From Cunninghamia lanceolata (Eukaryota > Streptophyta > Pinopsida > Cupressales > Cupressaceae): a stretch of DNA of 64,000 bases. The stretch spans positions 4,836,001 through 4,900,000 of the forward strand of contig BSBN01000829.1 of NCBI GenBank assembly GCA_027924645.1, written 5' to 3'. This document shows, in pieces, positions 36,158 through 49,200 of the stretch (the first letter of the stretch is position 1; the number at the start of each line of letters is the position of its first letter). Below the pieces are notes generated by a model that made no database searches, was not told where the DNA came from, and was given only the letters and a program-made list of their open reading frames with translations. Position numbers and translations under genes: made by a program.

Positions 36158-37646
36158 TGTTGAAATACACAAGAAAAATTAGAGGGGGGGTGAATCAATT
36201 ATCTTAGAAACTTTAACTACTTATGAATATCAACACATCAAATGTTCAATCACTGTTATTAAGATTTAACCATGAAAGTATGAAACAAGAAGCTCAACAC
36301 AATAACACATGAGACACTAGATTTTTTACGTGGAAAACCCTATAAGGGAAAAACCATGGTGGGTGTTAGCCCACATAAATAAATATGTTATAACAATACT
36401 AAAAAATAAATCCTCACTTCTTGAGGGCTCACTGTCCAAAAAGCTCACTACAAATGTTGGGGCTCATTGCCAAGATTGACTCACTACCAAGGGGTGGTTT
36501 ACTGTTAAGGGTGGGTGAAGTGATTTGATAGCATTTACTCTATTCCTGAGTTAAATTCCATTGAAGCACAATATAACACCTCTGCTCTACTCTTCTTACA
36601 CCTTTTCACTTATCTTCACATTTTCACACAAGGACATCTTTTTCACAACTTCATTACATGTTTTTATACAATTCATCAACCTTGGAATGTACATCAAGGT
36701 CAGCATTACATTCATCAACCATTGAAACAATCTCCAAGGTCGACATTACAAACATTTATAGAAATAGGTCTAGACCTAAACAAAATTAGCTAAGGAAAAG
36801 ATGTATGTGGATCATGTTATGCCTTAGCTAAGACTCAAGTGCAATCTTCCATGCCTCAACATGCTTCCACAATCTTCAATGCATCTCCGCAAGTAGTGAA
36901 AACAACCAGGTTGGCAAAGACTAGTGTTAAAACTAAGTCTTCTAAGAAAAGTCTTCATCCACAATCCAAATTTCTCTTTGTAGACCAATCCAAAGGTAGG
37001 AACATGATTAGAAGACATCCACAAGCACAATCTCTAAACACTTTATCCATAAGATTCTTCAAATAGGAACACTTGAACATAACTAATATCCATTGTCATA
37101 GAGAAAGGATCACTTGTGGACCACCAAATCATGAGCCATTGGAGTTGAAGGTACTTTTCATCATTACAAACTATATTCTAGAACCGCAGACTGAAATACT
37201 TAAATGCAGAGGAATGTTGAGTATAATACATTCTCCCTGTCACCACCAAATATACAGAAAAAGTAGTTTTCACTCTGGTGAACATAACTCACTCAAATCT
37301 TCATACCAGAGGCTTAAACATGGAACATAGCAACTTCAAACATGTCTCTAACTAACTTCCAATATGCAAACAAAGATATTCATTCTACAAGAAATGTGGA
37401 GCAATCCACTGCACTGTTCTGCTATAAACAAAGATACTCTTCAATACATTGTTTTCACTGGAGGGGCAAATTTTCTCAAAATCACTTGGAAATTTAGTAT
37501 TAGGAATACTTATTCATTATCTTCAACACTTATATAAGCCAATGTAAAGCATCTAACTCATTACAAGCAAGCATCAAAACAAGAGCACAATTGACACAAT
37601 GACAACACATATATGTTGACATCAATCACAACACCAGTTTGCAACA
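36158..37646 (-). mobile_element. 5' LTR of element E (right), 1489 bp
   Basis: Plus strand TGTTGAAATACACAAG to GTTTGCAACA, followed by the target duplication CATAC. It aligns with 29065-30539 with small indels, for example extra bases around 37610-37640. Confidence 0.88.
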
Positions 37647-37651
37647 CATAC

Positions 37652-38865
37652 CTAATACCTATGGCATGTTCCTTAGTAGAGATTGGTCCAAGACACTAAA
37701 TGGATACATGGCTGCTAATTTCAGTCATATGTGGTTACCATGGAAAGGAGTGCCTAATTAGTTGAGAATTATGGATGAACCAGGAATGAAGCACATGATC
37801 ACTGAATATAATCGCCCTAATGAGATACTTTATGTAGATGTTGAGCCAAAGGCATATGCACTAAGACCTCATGGAGTTAGGATTGAAGAGGTATTGATGT
37901 TGTCTTGTCATGGATGTGGAGATAGTAACAAAGAAGAAGTTATGATAGAAGAAGGACTAACAACAAAATTTGAATATAGTTCCATTGATGAGGATGAAGT
38001 AAATCACTTCAGTGAATTTGAGAAGTATTTATTCAGGGAAGTTGGAAGATACCGATTGACAGGGACACTAACTAAGGATATCCTGATATCTGGATGGTGT
38101 AGGTTTCATAAAGAGGCACATTCAAAAAATATATGTGAAACATGCCTAGACATGGTTGAATTAGAGAAAGTATGGTTATATGTCAAATCATCACCATCAG
38201 AGGTGAGTGACATATTTAGTACTAATGATCATGATTACTCATTGTTTTCTTTAGGTATAGAAGAATTTGAATAGGATACATACCCTAGAGATGTTCTAAG
38301 GCCTAACTCAGAAGAAATATTGTTATGTGAGGATATACATATTGATGATAAGAAGAATGTTATCACCCTAGGGACTGATTGCCTTATTGATTCAGATTAT
38401 GAGTTATCAAATGAGGATAGAGAGAGTCACCTAACCAAATTTGAAGAATTATTGTCTAAGAAAATTAAAAGATAAATTATACAAGGAATTCCTCCATGTC
38501 ATGCATTAATTGAAGGGTGGTGCAGGCTTCATGAAGCACCACATTCAGAAACAACATGCTCTTTATGCCTTTATATATTGAATAAGGGAGAGCAACTGTG
38601 CTCAAGAAACAAACTGCATGATATCTGAGATATTCTTGAAGATGAAAGAAAATAGATTGCAACATCCCCTGATGATATAGGACACAACATTAAAGTAGTG
38701 ATGAAAAGAGAAGATGTTCAACATGATCATGTCCAAAAGAAATAATAAGATGTGGTAAAAAGAGAACCAAAGAAGTTGAAATGGATATCTTAAGGTGAAG
38801 CTGCATGTGCCAAAAGGAAAAGAGAAGGACCTGATAAGCCCTTAATAGAAGATAAACCATGGATC
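37652..38865 (+). pseudogene. Element D: protease end and linker with paired CHHCC zinc-finger-like motifs
   Basis: The protease resumes with 'YGMFLSRDWSKTLNGYM'. After a TAG at about 37759 a long acidic linker follows (open 37762-38274). It holds two copies of a motif with identical spacing C-x2-H-x3-H-x4-C-x2-C: 'WCRFHKEAHSKNICETC' (about 38095-38145) and 'WCRLHEAPHSETTCSLC' (38518-38568), both in the same frame and both preceded by Gly-Trp. Such spacing suggests zinc binding; I know no named family for it. Stops at 38272, 38473 and several near 38620-38790 break the frame. It lies between protease and an RNase H-like domain, an unusual place for added domains. Confidence 0.7.
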
Positions 38866-39240
38866 CTAAGATTGGATGGCTCTAAGTCAAAAAAGGGAGC
38901 TAGAGTAGGCATTGATCTCATTAACCCGTCATGGAAGTCATTTTTACCAGCATACAAGTTACAATTTCCTTGCACAAATAATGTGGTTGAATATGAAGCC
39001 CTGATACATGGTTTGTTGTTTTCCCTAAGAAAGAAAGATAAAGTTTTGCACGTCTATGGGGACTTAGAATTAGTAGTAAAACAAGTTAGAAGCATCTATA
39101 ATTGCAACTACAGAAAGATATCAAATTATAGACATAGAGTTTGGGATTTAATAGATAGCTTCGATGTTTCAATATCATGCATGTTCCCAGGGAACAAAAT
39201 CATAGAGCTGATGCACTGGCATTGGCTACCAACACATTAA
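38866..39240 (+). pseudogene. RNase H-like domain of D located upstream of RT
   Basis: 'LRLDGSKSKKGARVG', 'NNVVEYEALIHGLL', 'VYGDLELVVKQV' and, after a frameshift near 39177, 'NHRADALALA' give the D, E, D, D pattern of the archaeal/plant-type RNase H (RVT_3) fold that Tat-lineage elements carry in addition to their own RNase H. In the Tat elements I know it follows the first RNase H, between it and integrase. Here it precedes RT by about 500 bases. Stops and the frameshift make it inactive. Confidence 0.75.
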
Positions 39241-40885
39241 AACCTTTATCCATTTTTGGTATGAAGAGATTTTTGGTGGAATTGGTATCAGTACCCCCAT
39301 ACATGATAATGTCACCAATTTTTAGGTGTTTAATTATGACCAACATATCCTGGATTTCATTACAAATAGGGATATATTCAAAGCATAGATCTTAGATGAG
39401 AAGAACATGGAAGATCACGTATGGGAAGAAGAAAAAATCATGGACTGACCAGGTAACAAAATGCCCAAAGGTATGATTGAGCTTGAATGAGCTTTTGACC
39501 TAGACAACATGAAAAAATAAAAAGATCTCCCCAAGACAAATGGAGGAGAGTATTCACCTGTCAACATAGGACAGGGTGATGATATAAGAAATGTCCTAAT
39601 AGGGAAAGTCTACACAGAAGAAGAAAAGCTAGGAATAGCTTAGGCATTGAAAGACTATTTTGTCATTGCCTAGACATACAATGAACTAAAAACATATGAT
39701 ACATCCATTATCACTCATACTATCCCACTAAAGTTGGATGCCAAGCCATTCAGGTAGAAATAAAGGCTAGTCAATGCTTTAATAGAGCCTGTTATCTTTG
39801 AAGAAGTCAAAAAGATACTGAATGCAAGGATCATATTCCCTATTAGGCACTCAACATGGGTAGCCAACCTAGTTCCAGTCCAGAAAAAGAATGGAGACAT
39901 ACATATGTCTATGGACTTTAGGAATCTAAATAGAGAATTAGAAAAGGACAATTATCCTTTACCCTCTCTAGATGAAGTTCTACAAATAGTGAATGGAGCT
40001 CAAATGATGTCCTTCCTAGATATTTTTTCATGATATAATCAAGTCATAGTGGATAAGATAGATAGACTAAAGACAACTCTCACCACCAAATGGCAGATCT
40101 TCGCCTATAGGCACATGCCATTCGACCTTATTAACGTTGGGACCACTTTTCAACATGCAATGGATATAGCATTCAGAGGCTTGGTTGGCCAATGCATAAT
40201 CATATATATGGATGACCTAACAGTCTTCTCAAAACAAAGAGGTAACCATATAGAAGACCTCAAGAAGGTGCTTAAAAAATGTGAACAATATGGTATCTCC
40301 CTAAACCTGAAGAAGTACATATTTGGGGTGACCACTAACAAACTTCTTGGTCACATCATATCACAAAATGGGATAACCATTGATCCTCCCAGAGTGGACT
40401 CTATAATGAAACTACAACCTCTAGGAAGTGAAAAGGAGTTAAAATCTTACTTTGGTAAGATCAATTTTGTATGGAAGTTTATTACAGGGTTTGCAAAGAT
40501 AGTAAGACCACTCAATCCCATGCTCAAGAAAGATGCCAAAATTGAATGGACACCTGAAGCAAGAGCAACATTTGAATATATCAAGAAGGCCATAGCAGAT
40601 GCATCTGTCTTGATCAGCCTAGATTATACTAGAGATTTTTACATCTACTCATTTGCTTCAGAGCATACGTGTGCAACAGTCTTGACACAAAGAAGTGAAG
40701 AAAAAGAAGAAAAGCCCATATACTTCATGAGCTCTTTCTTTAGAGATGTTGAGCTTAGGTACGTGGATGTTGAAAGGCAAGCCCTTGCCTTAGTCAGGGC
40801 AGTGAAGCAATTTAGACATTATATGTTGAGAAGTAAGGTAGTTGCTATTATACCTGATGCAGCCATCAAGATGCTCCTGATGTAG
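39241..40885 (+). pseudogene. pol: Reverse transcriptase and RNase H of element D
   Basis: A linker (to about 39700) is full of stops. RT follows with 'STWVANLVPVQKKNGDIHM', 'MDFRNLNRE', 'YPLPSLDEVLQ', a TGA near 40031 in the 'MSFLDIFS.YNQV' motif, 'FAYRHMPFDLINVGTTFQ', and the intact catalytic box YMDD at 40205-40216. From 40049 the frame is open for 278 codons through the thumb ('LLGHIISQNGI') and the native Gypsy RNase H ('DFYIYSFASEHTCATVL', 'LVRAVKQFRHYML'), ending with TAG at 40883. So D carries two RNase H-like domains, one on each side of RT. Confidence 0.88.
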
Positions 40886-42309
40886 ATTGAACTAGGAGAG
40901 AGGAGAGAAAAGTGGATAACAGTGCTCCAAGAATATGATATGGATATAACTCCCATGAAGTTAGTAAGGGGACAAGCCCTTCCCCAAATGATTGCTGAAA
41001 TTGATCCCAACCTGATAAGTCAACAATATGTAGTAGATATAAAATAAAATGATGATTGTTATTTAGATATCAGACATATCCTGATCACCAGGAGATGCCC
41101 ACCAAAGATGCAAGCCTCTCAGAGGAGAGACTTGAAGATTAAATCATAGAAGTACATGATAAAAGGAGGAATCTTATTCAGAAAAAATTATGAAGGGATA
41201 TACCTCAGGTGCTTAGACAAGCAAGAGGCAGCCAAAGTCCTTACGAAGTTACGTGATAAATTTAGAATAACTCACGGATCACACCTGGCCACTACACATG
41301 CTACCCTGAGTGTAGGATATTATTGGCCAACACTATTCAAAGATATTGTTGAGCATATCAAATGTTGCCATACATGCCAAACTTCTTCCAATAAAGAATG
41401 ATATGTAGCCTGACCATTGCAACATGTGATAGAATTGTGCCCATTTGCACAATGGGGCATGGATTTCATCAGTCCAATCAACCCTCCATCCTCATTAGGA
41501 CACATGTATGTATTAATGATAATAAATTATTGGACCAGGTGGATTGAAGCGGTCAACAGTAAGATATGTACTTTAGAGGACATGATCAAGTTCCTAGAAA
41601 GTAATATCATAACTAGGTATGGAGTTCCCTACACTCTTATTTGTGATAATGGATGAACTTTTTCGTCCCTCAAACTTTCTAGTTGGGCATTTGACCATGG
41701 GATAATCCTAAAATTCTCATCAAATTACTACCCTCAAGGTAATGGCCTATCTGAATCAACCAACAAGAACCTACTGAATATCTAAAGAAGTTGATTGAAA
41801 ATAATCCTAGAGAGTGGAACACTCTGCTAAAATATGCCTTATGGGTAGATAGAACCAGAATGAAGACTGCATTGGGAAATTCTCCCTATCAGTTAGTTTA
41901 TGGGGTGGATGCCATCCTCCCTGTTAACCTTAAAATCCCTACCTTGTAATTTTCTCAAGAATACCTTGGCATTGATAATAAACAAGAGGTCAAGTTACTT
42001 CAATTAATGCATTTAGAAGAGAAGTGTGATAGGGCAATTGACCAGTTTGCCAAACATCAGGCTACTATCAAGCGTTGGTTTGACAAAAAGAGCCAGAGTG
42101 AAGGCACTCAAAATTTTAGACTTAGTCCTATCATGGGACAAAGCACATGAAAGGAAAGGTGACCATGGAAAATTTGACAAAATTTGCATAGGTCCCTTTC
42201 AAATCTCAAAAAATTTAGGTGATAGCACCTACAGGCTTAGAACTTTAACAGGTGAGTATGTCCCATTGCCAGTCAATGGACAATTCCTCAAACACCATTT
42301 TCAGGTCTA
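40886..42309 (+). pseudogene. pol: Integrase of element D
   Basis: After the rest of RNase H ('VRGQALPQMIAEIDPN') comes the integrase zinc domain 'GSHLATTHATLSVGYYWP' with 'CCHTCQ' (41276-41380). The catalytic triad follows: D in 'GMDFISP' (41462), D in 'LICDNG' (41645) and E in 'LSESTNK' (41752). A frameshift near 41770 and several stops follow. The C-terminal part is open again at 42026-42310 ('GPFQISKNLGDSTYRL', 'NGQFLKHHF'). No chromodomain is present, unlike elements A and B, which fits the Tat/Athila side of Gypsy. Confidence 0.86.
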
Positions 42310-43201
42310 GGTTGGTCATATCAAGATAATGTACCATATGTATGTATTGTACATTCTGTATAGTTGTTTGTACAGTTGGTTTTATGTGTTTTTCTTTGCT
42401 TTGTGTGTTGTTGAGACCTTGTTTTAGTCGGGCAAGATAATGCACCTTATCACTTTTAGAAAGCTAGTGAAATTGTCAAAATTCAAGAAATGAATACAAA
42501 TTCTCACATAGGTTGTAGCCATGATAGTTAAGTACCTCTAATCAAGTCTTTGATATTCTATTAATCAGTTGTACCTTTTCTTGCTCAAGGAGATCCTCAC
42601 ATGACACACCTAACAACCTTGGATTTGTTGAACATGCTAGTGTAGTGTTTAAGTGAAAAATCTAAAGGTTACCCTTGGTACCATTACAATTCTCAACATA
42701 AATAGCAAGTGTCCACACCTTGCAAAATGTACTTACACAATCATATCTTATGAATACTGGAAAAAAAAAGAGGAAAAGAATATATGGAATATCTAAAAGG
42801 ATAATTAGGCCATCCAAGTAACTCTACTGAGGCTATGGACGCCTGACTGGCAGTGGGGCTCTACTTGGGGGAATTGCAATGATAACCTTGTTGGGGCTAT
42901 AGATGCCTGTTGGAAGCAAGGCTCTATCTAGGTTGGCTAAAAGGGCTAAACCAAACTATGTAGCTTAACACGAGTCAGTAGTGTTTTCAATTTGTCTTCA
43001 AGATGAGGGATATGAATCACATGCACACACATAGTCCCTTCTCAACATTGTTATACTGATGAACATGATAACATTAAGGAAGATTAGGGTGTTTATACTT
43101 GATAAGAGTTGGAACATTATGTGTTAGTTTTCCTTCATCTCTTGAATTGTTTAAATTTTGTTGTTTTATTTTGTGGCAAGTTGTTGTGTGGTTACACAAC
43201 A
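42310..43201 (+). other. 3' non-coding region of element D
   Basis: About 890 bp without coding signal. Two imperfect copies of 'ggggctat(g/a)gacgcctg...ggctct' occur at about 42831 and 42892. A purine run 'ggaaaaaaaaagaggaaaagaa' lies at 42760-42781, 420 bp from the repeat, too far to be the usual polypurine tract. Directly at the repeat boundary, 43183-43200, is the perfect inverted repeat GTTGTGT-GGTT-ACACAAC. Confidence 0.5.
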
Positions 43202-46200
43202 TGCCCCATTTTGCCCTAGCAAAACAAGGACCCAACTTTTCACTTGCTTTCTTGTCCCTTGCTTTGGGCGGTATGGTAAAATTAGTACTTGATGCATATC
43301 AAGGTAATATCCTATGCATATCAGGACATCCTGATATAGGTCCAAATTCCAAGTTGAAATTTGTTGTCATGAACCTTGCTAGTTGAAAGAGTGCAAAATT
43401 TGAAGCAAGTTTGCCTTTTGAATCACCCCAAAATTCCCTAGGATTAAGAAGTTATGCTTGGTCAAAGTTTGGTCAAATAGTCACATGGATATCATCACAT
43501 TCCCCAAATACCCAGATATTCACCATTATCCCAATCAAAAATTTCAACAAAGGAAAACTCAATGTTTACACATTCACAAATATGTGGATGTCAAATTTTA
43601 GCCTGAGATGCAACAGACTGTCAAAATGCATGCATTTTCTGCTAGGGTGCACATTAAACTCAATATGTAGACATTGGTTAATATGTAGACTTGACAAAAT
43701 ATAATGATAAGACTAGACATCAACATATTTCTTAATATCATGTATATCATAAACTAGACATCAGCATATTTCTTAATATCATGTATATTAACTAACATCT
43801 TGGTGACGTCATTCAATATTATCGTAAGGAAGTAACAGTCTGATGATGACATCATTCATATACCCCGAGATCGAACATAACTATAAATAGTCAGTGATCA
43901 CACATTAGCTTACCATGCAAATATTCGTTAACATGATGATGACATCATCTTGACTTATTCTAAAGAAACCCCAATATGAGGATGATGTCACCTGAATACT
44001 TACCATCGAAAGGTCATCACATTCCTTAAGGTCCTAAATATTCGTTAATATCCTAACCCAGTGCAATATAATGATAAATTTCAATATCTAGAGATTAACT
44101 TAGCACCTTAACTTTCACTCATGTGATGATTACATCACATTATCACCACTCTAGAACATCATTCTAAATGGTGACATCACCCTCATTTGTGGATTTAAAA
44201 GGGGGGATATTGCGCATAACTAAGTAACTGGATATTTCTTAATATCTGCATATCCACTCTCAGGACTCATAACATGTAGATTTCCATGAACCAATAGAAG
44301 GATGCCACATGGCACATTAACCTATCCATATCAGCATATTATGGTCTTGATATCCAAATGGAAGTAAATACCTTCAGGTCTACATGACCTACTTCTTACC
44401 TATGGTCAACATTGACCAATATGATGATGATGTCACGTGCATATTCCAAAAGAGTGTATGCATTGTTTAAGTACCCCGACATTCTCAAACATGTAGATCC
44501 CATATTAAATGTTGTTTAATGGTAGGTAGACATTTGAAATTTTAAACCACATGGCACCACCTATTGTAATCTTAAGGACTCGATATGTGTAGCCATGGAC
44601 ACAAATGGTCTAGCGTTGATTATGCCCTAATTTATCAATATTAACATTAAAATAGGTGACTTATGCTCATTTTTATAGTATTCAAACATTCAATGAGAAA
44701 TTATAGAGCTCCTACACAATTAAGACCACCATTACAACAATTTGCAACCTTAATGGAACGGTGTGCACATTGGACGGCAAATATAAAAGGGTGATTGAAC
44801 AGTGAACCCACATATCCTGATCACAGTTAATTGGATTTAAAGCGTGAAAATTGGGTATGTAACAAATGAAACCATCATTTTGTCATTTCCAAACAGTAAA
44901 TAGTTAAATGGTTTTTACTAAGGTAAATTCATATGATGATATTTATATATGCTTTGTAAAAGGTGAAACATCATGATACCCATGAAAATGGTTAGATTTA
45001 AACCCCTAAAATGTATGTTAGGTTAAGACATATATACTCTTCAATGCAGGATACAATGGAGGTCAGTAAGAATAGGTCAGATATCGAGTTCTTGACACCT
45101 ATCTGCATACAACCTGGGGGGTCAGCTTTCAAATATGGTCAAATAGAAGATACACACCCAGGGAACACTAATCTAAATGCATGGACAACCAAATCAAAGA
45201 AGGGTAGTGGAATGCCCTTGCTTATCAACATATATAATTCACGCATGTGGCATGCTGGGGGATTCCCATATGCAACCTAAGCCATTGAGTTGGTAGTAGA
45301 ATGTACCAATAATTTCAATATCCACACTAGAAGGGTGGAGAAACACAGATGGGTGTATGCGGATTTTTCAATCGCAGGCATCACCTCTGCATTCAATTTG
45401 CCATTAGGACCTAATCTATGCAAGGTCAACCTAGGAGCCCTAGAGAAATAATATGAGGGTAGTTATAAGGATTGCAAGAAAATCATGTTCTCATGGAGAG
45501 CTAGTGATAGTACATACAGAGCATCGGCCAAATTACCAATGCACATGTACAAATTCAACTTCACCCCAGAGTACTAATACATGATGGTCATGCTTAGTCA
45601 GATGAGGGGGAGACCGAATGCGGGCTATTTTGAGGACTAGATGTATGGCCTCATGAGGATGGTCGAATCCACCAATCAAGTACCACAATGGGCAAAGCTA
45701 ATCAGTCACAACCTTGATGAAGGCATGAAGAAGCTTGGAGGAAAGACAAACATGTTTCATATGTCCTCATACGTAGTGTATGCATGTCTAGCCTGAAGAA
45801 CATTTTATGTTTTACAAACAATTGGTAGGGTATGCCTTAATTTTGGAGATGTAAACATCTGGGATCATTATCCACAACTAGAGAGGAGGGCATCCCTTTA
45901 ACACTACAAGAGAGTTAATGACTTCTTTGTTATGCATCTGGCCTAGACAGTGGAAGAGGATAGATCAAAAAGATTGAGCATGTAAGCTCAAGTAGTGTTA
46001 GGAAAGAATGGAGCTTGGTTCATCCAATTCCTTGCATTTACTTACATAAGAATGGACGGATTCAGTGGGTAACCCATGATGTTTCCAAGATACCCAATAG
46101 ATAAGGTCATATTAATAGAGATGGCTAGGCAAATATTGCCTTCACATGACATATTTGCCCAAAAGAAAAAGAAACCTAATGCCATGTTCCCACTCATCAT

Positions 46201-49200
46201 TAGTTGGTATATGTTCTCTAATGTAGAAACAACCAAAGAGGTGATAGGAGGATTACAATTGATGTGTTTGTAGCCTTGCTCCTTATCCAGGTAGTATGAT
46301 CCTTATAAGAGGATGTAGACATTCAATAAGAAGCATGTGCACTAGGTGCACATAGAATATTATTGGGCGGATTGCCCTGATGATGTAGAAGTACGAAGGA
46401 GGAGCTATCAAAGGCTGACAGTAAAACAAATTCGCACCTTGGATTGTATGCCAGTACCCCCACAATTACATGAAGAATATGAAGACAAGAAGATATACAA
46501 TGAAACAATCTCCCCACCTGACTAGAGCTAGCTGGAGGAAACCTCACTAGAAATGATAACACAGAGGGTCATGTAATTGACTAAAGCATGGGTAGATCAG
46601 GAGGTTGTTGCTCTCAAGGCCAAGGGGGTGGTTGTCACTATTGATAATAAAAGAAAGAGACAAGAGTTGGCAAAGGAGGATTATGATGACTTCCTTAATG
46701 ATAAAAGGCAATCTCTAGAGAAGAGAATACGAGAAGGCTCATCCAAAGCAAATAAGAGAGGGGGTATGAACATTGTTGTTAAGATAACTCAAAAACCCTC
46801 ACCTCAAAAAGAACAAGCCTCAACTTCTTCTACCACAACATCCAAGAAACCTAAAAAGCAACTCAAGCATACAATAGAGCCAGGTATCATATATAACGAT
46901 TTGGATGAAAGTGAGGAAGATAATGAGCGTTTAATATTAAAGAGTAGAAAGAAAGTTGAAGATGTACAAGTAGGAGTAAATGTTCTAGAATAGAAAGGCC
47001 AAGCACCAGTAATGAAGGGATCTGTGGACAAGCACCTAGGCATTATGTTCAAAGGATAAGGAGGTGAAGGTATAATCAAAGCAAGGGGAATTCAATAAAG
47101 TTTATAGCATGATATCCCTATCCCTACAATTGTCAAATTTAAAACTGAATTAGCAGAGGAGGCTAGAGAGGGGATGAAGAAAAGAGAGGGTGATCAGCCT
47201 CTACCTTTGGATAAAATAATAGATCTCTTTGATGATGATGTATTGGATGAGGTGTTTGCTAGTCTCATGGAGTCATTGGTACATAATATAATTTTTACAC
47301 CCTAGAACACTCCCATAGTGCAACAAGTGGGAGAGGAAGTGAAAAAGATATAGAAGAAGATAATCCAGAGGATGTGGCATAGAAAATAGGCCTAGAAGGA
47401 TTGATTGTCCATGTCACAAGCCCAACAGTAATTGATTTAGCATATCAGGGCAATGATGATTTAGCTAAAGCCAAAGATGCAATCCTAGAGCATGATGAAA
47501 CTAAAGATAATGCAGCCATGGACACACATGTAGAGATACCTAATCAACCAAGTGCCAAAGACATTAAGCAGGGACATCTTGAGGGAGAAAAGATAATTGA
47601 TACATCTAGACAATTAGGTCCCAAGGTCACATCTGCACCTCAAGGTTCCAAGGATACAAACATGCCAGAACTCAAACATGAAGTTTCATTGAGGGGAGAT
47701 GATAGTAGAAAACAAGAAAAGGTGGATAGAGATAACCAAAAGGATCATCAGAATATCCAGGATCTTGGTCATAAGGAACTTGATATAGATCGACCACCAC
47801 CTCAAGATGAACAAATGATTCCTGATCAAAGTATAAAAACATTAGAGGAAATCCCCACACACATGATGAGCAATAGAAAGTGGATATTGAAAGAATTGAC
47901 ATTGGGGAAGAAGAACATCAACAACAAAGAGTAAATGAGGATACTCTGGAGGAACAAAACTTAGAATCTTATGATGCTCACATTGAGCATGTAGACCAAG
48001 GAGGGTCCAAATCTGATGTGCCACATTGGTTACAACATGAGGTAAATTCACCTCCATTATTTGATTCTTCAAATTTTGATATATCTTCTTTTTTTTTTGG
48101 CTCAAGTGGCCAAACCAAAGAGAAGAGCTAGGACTATGTCTATAATAAAGAGAGATCTAGAAATAGGGAAAAGAACAGCTTAGGAAGCTATGCCTATTGT
48201 GGACAAAGCTGAAGTTGAGATAAGTGCAAGTGAGTTCCAAATAACCACTGTGGACCTGGTCTTTGCTACTGCATAACAAGAGGGCCAAGAAGCCAAAGAT
48301 AACATAGATGGCCTGCTAGCAAGGATAGAGTAGGAAAAGGAAAAGAATAAGGATCATAAAGAGAAAATTGCTCAAATGAGGACATTCATAAAGGGATTAG
48401 TGGCAACCACTAGTATCCCCATCTCAGCATCCACCCTATTGGAAATAGTATCACAGGATGAAATCACAGGGTTGGATGTCATGAAGCATCAATCATAGGT
48501 GTTAGATAAATGGTTTATCTAGTTCTTAACTGAAGGAGAATAGGTGATAAGAGCCTCGCTGGCCAATTGGGACTTGCTCAACACTTTAAAGAGTAAGGCA
48601 GATAAAATGCTGAAAGAGATTGGGTAGAGGTCAATACAACTTGATAAACATTTGACCACTCTTAGACAGATGAAGATGGTAGATATGAATGTCCTGATAT
48701 CCAAGAATATCCTAATAGTCCAGACTTCACAATTAGTGGATATTTGGTATGAGAACTTGAAATTTGAAGGGGATCTCTTGAAGAATTGTAATGCCAAATC
48801 CAGGGATGTTAGTGTTAAGTTGCATGAGCTGCTATCAAAAGAAATAGAAATTTTGGAGGTTCTTGAAGATAAGATTGAGGGAAAGGTGGAGAATCAAGAT
48901 GTGGATTTTGCCACCAAAGCATTCTAAGATAATTTTAGACCTGCATCAAATGACCCTCTCATCCATTTCTCTAAGGATGTGATTGATAATGCTACGAGAA
49001 TGAAGGCTAAGATAGAAAAGTACAATGAGGTACTAGATAGCCGGAGGAATAAGTGGACAACCTTGCAGGACCAATTCAAGACCTAGGGGCATGCATAGAA
49101 AAAGGCTAAGGTACTAGATGGAGGAGAAATTGAAAGAATAGTCCAAGCATATGAACTTATCCAAGGGACTATTAGTAAGCAAATGGGAGATGCAGAGGAC

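Larger units (their letters stand above)
29065..37646 (-). mobile_element. Element E: Ty1/Copia retrotransposon, 8.6 kb, inserted in the protease of D
   Basis: Right-hand 5' LTR 36158-37646, primer-binding site 36145-36155, gag, protease, integrase, RT and RNase H on the minus strand (order gag-PR-INT-RT-RH, diagnostic of Copia), polypurine tract 30541-30551, left-hand 3' LTR 29065-30539. Target duplication CATAT (29060-29064) / CATAC (37647-37651), one base diverged. Excising it rejoins the protease of D. The LTRs are about 90% identical by eye. E itself is interrupted by a 1040-bp inverted-repeat element. Confidence 0.92.
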
